NCBI GenBank assembly: GCA_021845945.1
Contig: JAJZRD010000221.1
Location: forward strand, 1 to 6,226
From: Chloroflexota bacterium
GTDB taxonomy: Bacteria > Chloroflexota > UBA6077
DNA: 6,226 bases
Direction of reading: 5' to 3'
Positions 1 through 6,226 of this stretch are shown piece after piece. Both the position numbers and the translations under genes were made by a program. Under the pieces are notes generated by a model. It did no database searches, was not told the DNA's origin, and worked only from the letters and a program-made list of their open reading frames with translations. The first letter of the stretch is position 1; the number at the start of each line of letters is the position of its first letter.

Positions 1-1772
1 TCCTCTCGGAAGCCGACCAGAAGGTGGCCCAGGTGGAGCGTCAGTACCGCCGAGGCCTGATCACCGACGAAGAGCGGTACAACGAGGTGATCGAGATCTG
101 GACGAAGGCCAAGGAGGACGTGACCTCGGCCGTTCGAGATGCCCTCGATCCCTATGGCTCGGTTAACCTGATGGCCACCTCGGGGGCCAAAGGTAACGTT
201 CAGCAGATCTCCCAGATGGCCGGCATGCGAGGCTTGATGGCCGACCCCTCCGGCCGGATCATCGAGCTGCCCATTCGCTCCAGCTTCCGCGGCGGTCTGA
301 GCGTGCTGGAATACTTCCTCTCCACTCACGGTGCTCGAAAGGGTCTGGCCGACACCGCCATCAGGACGGCCGACTCGGGCTATCTGACGAGACGTCTCAT
401 CGACGTGGCGCAGAACGTCATCGTTCACGAAGAGGACTGCGGTACCGAGGGGGGCTCCTGGCTGGATGGCATCACGCCGGAGGATGCCGACGTGGCCCGG
501 GACAAGGTGCTGGGCCGGATGGTGGCGGAGATGGTGGTGGATCCCACCACCGGCGAGGTGATCGTCGATCGGAACGAGATGGTCGACGAGGTGGCCCTGG
601 CCCGGATCATCGAGGTGGGCATCCCCAGGGTGTACGTGCGGTCGCCTTTGACCTGCGAGTCCCGGTTCGGGGTCTGCAGGATGTGCTACGGGCGACACCT
701 GGGCACCGGCGAGCTGAGCAAGCTCGGCGATGCGGTGGGTATCGTGGCCGCGCAGTCCATCGGCGAGCCCGGCACGCAGCTCACAATGCGTACCTTCCAC
801 ACCGGCGGCGTGGCCGGCCTGGACATCACCAGCGGTCTTCCCAGGGTCGAGGAGCTGTTCGAGGCCCGCGTGCCCAAGGGCGAGGCGGTGCTGAGCGAGA
901 TCGACGGCGTCGTCCAGATCGAAAGGCACGAGGAGAAGCGGCTCATCAGGGTTTCCTCTCGGGAGACCTACGTGGACGACTACCCGATCCCTGAGGGCTA
1001 CGAAGTCACCGTTCAGCAGGGTGACAACATGACGGCGGGTGAACCGCTGGCGACCCAGGAGGGTGCTGAGCCGGTGGTGGCCCGAGTCAGTGGCGTGGTG
1101 GAGGCGACCGGCAAGGTCGTGACGATGCGCTACGAGGAGGTGGAGGAGCGGGAGTACGAGGTGGCTCCTTCCGCTCGCATCAAGGTGGAGAACGGGCAGC
1201 CGGTCAGCGCCGGCGACCAGCTCACCGAGGGCTCCCGGAACCCGCAGGACATCCTGCGGATCCAGGGCAAGGACGAGGTGCAGCACTACCTGGTGGACGA
1301 GGTGCAGGAGGTGTACCGGTCCCAGGGTGTGAGCATCAACTACAAGCACATCGAGATCATCGTTCGGCAGATGCTGCGGAAGCTGAGGGTCGACTCACCC
1401 GGCGATACCGATCTGCTGCCCGGGGAGCTGATCGACCGCTTCACCTACGAGGAGAAGAACCGGCAGGTGCTGGCCGAGGGTGGTGAGCCCGCGACGGCTC
1501 AGCCGGTGCTGATGGGTGTTACCAAGGCATCGCTGAACACCGACAGCTTCCTGGCGGCGGCCTCCTTCCAGGAGACGACGAAGGTGCTGACGGAGGCGGC
1601 GATCAGCGGCAAGACGGACCGGCTGATGGGCTTGAAGGAGAACGTCATCATCGGGAAGCTGATACCGGCCGGAACGGGGGTAGAGGCGCGTCGGCTGGCG
1701 GCCCAGCAGCCGCCGGCCGGCTGGGTGGAATGGCAAGGGGAAGCGACGGAGGAACCTCTGCCATCTCCTTGA
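1..1772 (+). CDS. rpoC: DNA-directed RNA polymerase subunit beta' (C-terminal part, 5' truncated by window edge)
   Basis: Beta' forms, with beta, the active-site cleft of RNA polymerase. The reading frame is open from the left edge (first whole codon at 3), so the start and the N-terminal catalytic NADFDGD region lie outside; 589 residues are present. Numbering from that codon: bridge helix about 56-84 (SGAKGN, then GMRGLM); second zinc site with all four cysteines at 146, 218, 225 and 228 (DCGT, then C-x6-C-x2-C); trigger loop near 257-268 with LTMRTFH (Met262, Arg263, His266). The E. coli-type SI3 insertion in the trigger loop is absent. Residues about 296-353 and 358-411 look like two successive barrel-sandwich-type units, where E. 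coli and Bacillus seem to have one. The conserved C-terminal motifs KASLNT, SFQETT and GLKENVI follow, then a short tail. The TGA stop lies inside the -35 box of the next promoter. Identity is secure; the insertion reading is my own alignment by eye. Confidence 0.98.
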   Translation, partial: LSEADQKVAQVERQYRRGLITDEERYNEVIEIWTKAKEDVTSAVRDALDPYGSVNLMATSGAKGNVQQISQMAGMRGLMADPSGRIIELPIRSSFRGGLSVLEYFLSTHGARKGLADTAIRTADSGYLTRRLIDVAQNVIVHEEDCGTEGGSWLDGITPEDADVARDKVLGRMVAEMVVDPTTGEVIVDRNEMVDEVALARIIEVGIPRVYVRSPLTCESRFGVCRMCYGRHLGTGELSKLGDAVGIVAAQSIGEPGTQLTMRTFHTGGVAGLDITSGLPRVEELFEARVPKGEAVLSEIDGVVQIERHEEKRLIRVSSRETYVDDYPIPEGYEVTVQQGDNMTAGEPLATQEGAEPVVARVSGVVEATGKVVTMRYEEVEEREYEVAPSARIKVENGQPVSAGDQLTEGSRNPQDILRIQGKDEVQHYLVDEVQEVYRSQGVSINYKHIEIIVRQMLRKLRVDSPGDTDLLPGELIDRFTYEEKNRQVLAEGGEPATAQPVLMGVTKASLNTDSFLAAASFQETTKVLTEAAISGKTDRLMGLKENVIIGKLIPAGTGVEARRLAAQQPPAGWVEWQGEATEEPLPSP

Positions 1773-1797
1773 CAGTATAGAAGGGCTTTGATAAACT
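1769..1797 (+). promoter_or_regulatory. Sigma70-type promoter for rpsL/str genes, overlapping the rpoC stop
   Basis: A perfect -35 hexamer TTGACA lies at 1769-1774, a 17-base spacer follows, and the -10 hexamer TAAACT at 1792-1797 matches 4 of 6 consensus positions. TG at 1789-1790, one base upstream of the -10, gives an extended -10 element. The rpoC stop TGA (1770-1772) is part of the -35 box. The start of transcription would be near 1803-1805, giving an rpsL leader of about 75 bases. A perfect -35, optimal spacing and an extended -10 immediately upstream of a ribosomal protein gene are strong circumstantial evidence. No transcript data were available. Confidence 0.75.
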
Positions 1798-1812
1798 CAG
1801 CAATTGCTGTGT
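1795..1812. repeat. Palindrome at the predicted rpsL transcription start
   Basis: CAGCAATTGCTG at 1798-1809 is a perfect 12-base palindrome. After one mismatched pair (1797/1810) two more pairs match (1796/1811, 1795/1812), giving 16 of 18 symmetric bases. It begins right after the -10 box and is centred at 1803/1804, where transcription should start, so it could be an operator for a dimeric repressor or a feature of the initial transcript. It has no T run after it, so it is not an intrinsic terminator. Chance occurrence cannot be excluded. Confidence 0.45.
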
Positions 1813-1864
1813 CCGCGGCACTCCATGATCGGACGAGTCAGAAGTAGTCAAGTGAACCAGGCCT

Positions 1865-1872
1865 GGGAGGAG
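1865..1872 (+). promoter_or_regulatory. Ribosome binding site of rpsL
   Basis: GGGAGGAG lies upstream of the TTG start at 1880; the GGAGG core (1866-1870) ends 9 bases before the start codon. This strong site supports the unusual TTG initiation codon. A second GGAG at 1875-1878 is only one base from the start and too close to be the main site. Confidence 0.8.
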
Positions 1873-1879
1873 TTGGAGC

Positions 1880-2308
<429 letters not shown>

Positions 2309-2312
2309 GTTG

Positions 2313-2348
2313 GGAACAGGCTGGTCGTGAGATACCGGGCCAGGTTCT
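2313..2348 (+). promoter_or_regulatory. Possible alternative (anti-terminator-like) RNA hairpin in the rpsL-rpsG gap
   Basis: GGAAC at 2313-2317 can pair with GTTCT at 2344-2348 (one G-T pair), and CTGG at 2321-2324 with CCAG at 2340-2343, with a 3-base bulge AGG at 2318-2320. The pairing uses 2340-2343, which is part of the 5' arm of the terminator-like hairpin at 2334-2370, so the two structures exclude each other. This is a by-eye fold with 9 pairs, weaker than the competing 10-pair stem, and may be coincidental. Confidence 0.25.
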
Positions 2349-2373
2349 GACAAGCGTTCTCTGGCCCGGTTTT
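2334..2373 (+). terminator. Terminator-like hairpin (candidate attenuator) between rpsL and rpsG
   Basis: The arms ACCGGGCCAG (2334-2343) and CTGGCCCGGT (2361-2370) are perfectly complementary over 10 pairs, eight of them G-C, with a 17-base loop. T bases occupy 2370-2373 directly at the stem end, then CATGT. This resembles a Rho-independent terminator with a short U run and a large loop, so termination may be partial. It begins 25 bases after the rpsL stop and ends about 30 bases before the rpsG ribosome binding site. In E. coli this same gap carries the S7 autoregulatory structure, so it could instead be a protein-binding or mRNA-processing element. Confidence 0.6.
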
Positions 2374-2405
2374 CATGTCGATTGTTGGGCTAGTCGTAAT
2401 ACTTT

Positions 2406-2411
2406 GGAGGG
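2406..2411 (+). promoter_or_regulatory. Ribosome binding site of rpsG
   Basis: GGAGGG lies upstream of the ATG at 2416, with the GGAGG core (2406-2410) ending 5 bases before it. It decides the start: an in-frame TTG at 2404 would put the ribosome binding site inside the coding region and add four residues (MEGN) before the family-standard MPRR N-terminus. Confidence 0.85.
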
Positions 2412-2415
2412 AAAC

Positions 2416-2886
2416 ATGCCGAGGCGCGCGCGGGTCGTCCGGCGGCCGATAGTTCCGGACGCTCGATTCGGCAACCGAACGATCGCCAAGTTCATAAACC
2501 GGGTCATGAGCAGGGGCAAGAAGAGCACGGCGGAGGGGATCGTCTACGATGCTCTCGATCGCATCGAGAAGCAGGTCCATCGCAGCCCCGTCGATACCTT
2601 CGAGCAGGCAATGCGCAACGCGGCACCGGTGCTGGAGGTGAAGCCTCGACGGGTCGGCGGCGCCACCTATCAGGTTCCGGTGGAGATCAAGGGTGACCGC
2701 CGTTTCGCCCTCGCCATGCGTTGGATCCTCGCCTCGGCCAAGGCCAGGGGCGGCCATTCCATGGCCGAGAAGCTGGCAGCCGAGCTGCTCGATTGTGCCC
2801 ATGGCACGGGCACGACCATCAAGAAGAAGGAAGACGTGCACCGGATGGCCGAGGCCAACAAGGCCTTTGCCCACTACAGGTGGTAG
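2416..2886 (+). CDS. rpsG: 30S ribosomal protein S7
   Basis: S7 binds the 3' major domain of 16S rRNA early in assembly, organises the 30S head and lines the E site. The product is 156 residues, the usual bacterial length. It begins [11 protein letters not shown] with the basic N-terminal arm, contains the conserved [21 protein letters not shown] and RWI.ASAKARG blocks, and ends with the signature [11 protein letters not shown]. The ATG start is fixed by the strong ribosome binding site and by length. It lies 107 bases after rpsL, with a terminator-like hairpin between, and only 12 bases before fusA. In E. coli, free S7 represses the str mRNA by binding the rpsL-rpsG gap; whether the gap here does the same cannot be told from sequence alone. 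Codon use matches fusA. Confidence 0.98.
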   Translation: MPRRARVVRRPIVPDARFGNRTIAKFINRVMSRGKKSTAEGIVYDALDRIEKQVHRSPVDTFEQAMRNAAPVLEVKPRRVGGATYQVPVEIKGDRRFALAMRWILASAKARGGHSMAEKLAAELLDCAHGTGTTIKKKEDVHRMAEANKAFAHYRW

Positions 2887-2888
2887 GA
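2885..2888 (+). promoter_or_regulatory. Weak ribosome binding site of fusA, overlapping the rpsG stop
   Basis: Only AGGA (2885-2888) is available before the fusA ATG at 2899, 10 bases away, and it overlaps the rpsG TAG stop (2884-2886). The other four genes that start or could start here have clear GGAGG sites. The weak site and the 12-base gap suggest fusA translation depends partly on ribosomes finishing rpsG. Confidence 0.5.
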
Positions 2889-2898
2889 CAGTAGCCGA

Positions 2899-4974
2899 AT
2901 GCCGCGGGCAGTACCACTCGAGAACACCCGAAACATCGGAATAATCGCTCACATCGACGCCGGGAAGACCACGACGACGGAGCGGATCCTCTACTACACC
3001 GGTAGGACCTACAAGATCGGTGAAGTGCATGAGGGTACCGCGGTGATGGACTGGATGGACCAGGAGCGGGAGCGAGGCATCACCATCACGGCTGCTGCCA
3101 CTACCGCCTTCTGGCGAGAGCACCAGGTCAACATCATCGACACTCCCGGCCACGTGGACTTCACGGTGGAGGTGGAGCGCTCGCTGAGGGTGCTGGACGG
3201 CGGCGTAGTGGTCTTCGACGCCGTAGCGGGTGTTGAGCCTCAGTCCGAGACGGTCTGGCGGCAGGCCGACAGGTATCACGTCCCTCGAATTTGCTTCGTC
3301 AACAAGATGGACCGCACCGGTGCCGACTTCTACCGCACCATCGCCATGATAGAGGAGCGGTTGGGCGCCCGGGCGGTGGCCATCCAGATGCCTGTGGGCG
3401 CGGAGCAGGCTTTCCGTGGGATGATCGACCTGATAGATATGGAGATGATCTCCTTCTCGGAGGATCTCTCCGTTCCTCCCGAGCGGATGCCGATGCCGGA
3501 GGAGATGGCCGGTGAGGCCAAGCGGCAGCGGGAGAGCATGGTCGAGAGGATCGTCGAGACCAGCGACGAGTTGACGCTGCGCTACCTGGAGGGGCAGGAG
3601 ATCACCCCAGAGCAGCTGCGCGGGGCGTTGCGCCGGGCGACCCTCAATTACACCCTGGTGCCCGTGCTGTGCGGGAGCGCGTTGCGGAACAAGGGTATCC
3701 AGCCGATGCTGGATGCCGTGGTGGATTACCTCCCATCGCCTAAGGACGTTCCGCCCGTCAACGGTATCCATCCCGATACCGGGGAGCCGGAGGTCCGGCT
3801 CGTCGACGATAGCGAGCCCTTCTCGGCCCTGGCTTTCAAGATCGTTTCCGACCCCTTCGTGGGCCGCCTGGCCTACTTTCGGGTCTACTCTGGCAAGCTG
3901 AGCTCCGGCTCCTACATCTACAATGCAACCAAGGGCCAGAAGGAGCGAGTCGGCCGGCTGCTGCAGATGCACGCCAACCACCGGGAGGAGATCCCGGAGG
4001 TGAGTGCCGGCGACATCGCCGCGGCCGTGGGGCTGAAGAACACCTTCACGGGTGACACCCTCTGCGAGGAGACCCGGCCGGTCATCCTGGAGGCCATCAA
4101 GTTTCCGGAGCCGGTGATCTCGGTGGCGATCGAGCCGAAGACCAAGGCCGACCAGGACAAGATGGGTGGTGCTCTGGCCAAGTTGGGCGAGGAGGATCCC
4201 ACCTTTCGGGTCCGCACCGATCTGGAGACCGGACAGACCATCATCGCTGGCATGGGCGAGCTTCACCTGGAGGTGATCGTCGACCGGATGATGCGGGAGT
4301 TCCGGGTCGACGCCAACGTCGGCAAGCCGCAGGTGGCCTACCGGGAGACGATATCCAGACCGGCCAGGGCTGAAGGGCGCTACGTTCGACAGACCGGCGG
4401 CCGGGGCCAGTACGGTGACGTGTGGATCGAGGTGCAGCCTCTGGAGGCTGGGCAGGGCTTCGAGTTCGTCAACAAGATCGTTGGCGGCACCATCCCCAGG
4501 GAGTACATCCCCGCCGCAGAGGCCGGAGTCAAGGAGGCCATGGAGACGGGGGTGATGGCGGGCTATCCCATGGTGGACCTGCGGGTCAGCCTGGTGGACG
4601 GCAGCTATCACGAGGTGGACTCCTCGGAGATGGCCTTCAAGATCGCGGGCTCCATGGCGCTGAAGAACGCGACTGGGAAAGCCGCGCCGATGCTGCTGGA
4701 GCCGATCATGAAGGTCGAAGTGGTGATGTCGGAGGAGTTCCTTGGCGATGTTATGGGGGACATCAACGCCCGACGGGGCCACATCCTTGGGGTGGACTCC
4801 CGGGCAGGCTCGCAGGTGGTGCGGGCGCAGGTCCCCCTGGCAGAGATGTTCGGATACGCGACCGAGCTTCGCTCTATGACCCGCGGGAGGGCTACCTACT
4901 CCATGGAGTTCTCCCACTACGCGCCAGTCCCCACCACCGTCAGCGAGGAAGTCATTTCCAGGTCGCGTTCGTAA
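2899..4974 (+). CDS. fusA: Translation elongation factor G (EF-G)
   Basis: EF-G is the cytosolic GTPase that drives tRNA-mRNA translocation and, with ribosome recycling factor, helps split post-termination ribosomes. The 691-residue product is full length. The G domain shows all five motifs: P-loop AHIDAGKT 17-24, RGITI 59-63, DTPGH 81-85 with the catalytic-type His85, NKMD 135-138 and GSA 259-261. Domain II begins near 295-300. Domain IV includes the GGRGQYG block at 500-506 and the tip loop SYHEVDSSE with His571, matching the tip histidine of E. coli EF-G. The C-terminal domain V ends with [10 protein letters not shown]. Its position between rpsG and tuf and the canonical motifs point to the main EF-G rather than an EF-G2, TetM or LepA relative. 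The codon pattern is C-ending (hand count: Ala GCC 30, GCG 17; Gly GGC 28, GGG 14; Thr ACC 30, ACG 10), in contrast to tuf. It has no TTA, CTA or TCA codons. Confidence 0.99.
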   Translation: MPRAVPLENTRNIGIIAHIDAGKTTTTERILYYTGRTYKIGEVHEGTAVMDWMDQERERGITITAAATTAFWREHQVNIIDTPGHVDFTVEVERSLRVLDGGVVVFDAVAGVEPQSETVWRQADRYHVPRICFVNKMDRTGADFYRTIAMIEERLGARAVAIQMPVGAEQAFRGMIDLIDMEMISFSEDLSVPPERMPMPEEMAGEAKRQRESMVERIVETSDELTLRYLEGQEITPEQLRGALRRATLNYTLVPVLCGSALRNKGIQPMLDAVVDYLPSPKDVPPVNGIHPDTGEPEVRLVDDSEPFSALAFKIVSDPFVGRLAYFRVYSGKLSSGSYIYNATKGQKERVGRLLQMHANHREEIPEVSAGDIAAAVGLKNTFTGDTLCEETRPVILEAIKFPEPVISVAIEPKTKADQDKMGGALAKLGEEDPTFRVRTDLETGQTIIAGMGELHLEVIVDRMMREFRVDANVGKPQVAYRETISRPARAEGRYVRQTGGRGQYGDVWIEVQPLEAGQGFEFVNKIVGGTIPREYIPAAEAGVKEAMETGVMAGYPMVDLRVSLVDGSYHEVDSSEMAFKIAGSMALKNATGKAAPMLLEPIMKVEVVMSEEFLGDVMGDINARRGHILGVDSRAGSQVVRAQVPLAEMFGYATELRSMTRGRATYSMEFSHYAPVPTTVSEEVISRSRS

Positions 4975-5002
4975 ACTTAAGGGCCGCGCAGTTGCAGTTG
5001 TC

Positions 5003-5009
5003 GGGAGGA
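5003..5009 (+). promoter_or_regulatory. Ribosome binding site of tuf
   Basis: GGGAGGA ends 10 bases before the ATG at 5020. This is a strong, slightly distant Shine-Dalgarno in the 45-base fusA-tuf gap, and is consistent with tuf being translated independently and more heavily than fusA. I see no convincing terminator in this gap. Confidence 0.75.
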
Positions 5010-5019
5010 ATTGTAGGTC

Positions 5020-6219
<1,200 letters not shown>

Positions 6220-6226
6220 GTAAGCC

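Noticed and set aside
1811..1834. GTCCG/CGGAC inverted pair in the rpsL leader
   Set aside because: Only 5 pairs with a 14-base loop and no T run; it is too weak to call a regulatory hairpin.
2374..2402. Possible promoter for rpsG using TAATAC at 2397-2402
   Set aside because: There is no acceptable -35 at 15-19 bases upstream, the -10 matches only 3 of 6 positions, and transcription would begin in the ribosome binding site.
2404..2415. In-frame TTG start for rpsG adding MEGN
   Set aside because: The TTG overlaps the GGAGGG ribosome binding site, and the ATG at 2416 gives the standard MPRR start and the usual 156-residue length.
4949..4977. Possible tuf promoter using TAAACT at 4972-4977 at the fusA stop
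   Set aside because: It matches the -10 seen before rpsL, but the sequence 17 bases upstream (AAGTCA) is a poor -35 and there is no extended -10 TG. It is not strong enough to call.
4988..4999. Tandem GCAGTT x2 in the fusA-tuf gap
   Set aside because: Two copies of a 6-base unit are easily produced by chance and there is no associated structure.

Overview
The window holds the rpoC-str junction of a GC-rich bacterium: the 3' part of rpoC, then complete rpsL, rpsG, fusA and tuf, all on the + strand. I see no mobile element, CRISPR array, tRNA or rRNA, and no new multi-gene system. These are core transcription and translation genes, and the points of interest are small-scale ones. The proteins resemble Chloroflexota (green non-sulfur bacteria and relatives) most closely: the beta' text around the bridge helix, the EF-Tu AHQVEVP segment and a long S12 N-terminal loop all fit. 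That placement is from memory of family sequences, not a search, so it is moderate confidence.

Layout: 1-1772 rpoC (beta' C-terminal part, cut off at the left edge). 1773-1879 is a 107-base gap with a strong sigma70-type promoter whose -35 box contains the rpoC stop codon, and a near-perfect palindrome at the predicted transcription start. 1880-2308 is rpsL, starting with TTG. 2309-2415 is another 107-base gap, with a GC-rich hairpin followed by a short T run that looks like an intrinsic terminator or attenuator. 2416-2886 is rpsG. After 12 bases comes fusA, 2899-4974. A 45-base gap with a good Shine-Dalgarno leads to tuf, 5020-6219. Only 7 bases follow tuf; in many genomes rpsJ and the S10 operon come next.

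How they work together: beta' is part of the RNA polymerase catalytic core. S12 and S7 are 30S subunit proteins at the decoding centre and in the head. EF-G and EF-Tu are the two elongation GTPases. This is the classic str operon order. The promoter before rpsL suggests the str genes can be transcribed apart from rpoBC, and the rpsL-rpsG hairpin suggests a second control point where Escherichia coli has its S7 autoregulatory site.

The clearest anomaly is tuf codon use. It strongly prefers G-ending codons (GGG, GCG, ACG) while fusA prefers C-ending ones (GGC, GCC, ACC), and small patches of neighbour-like codons lie inside tuf and at its 3' end. Other points are a 14-residue insertion in S12 and a seemingly duplicated barrel-like module in beta'.
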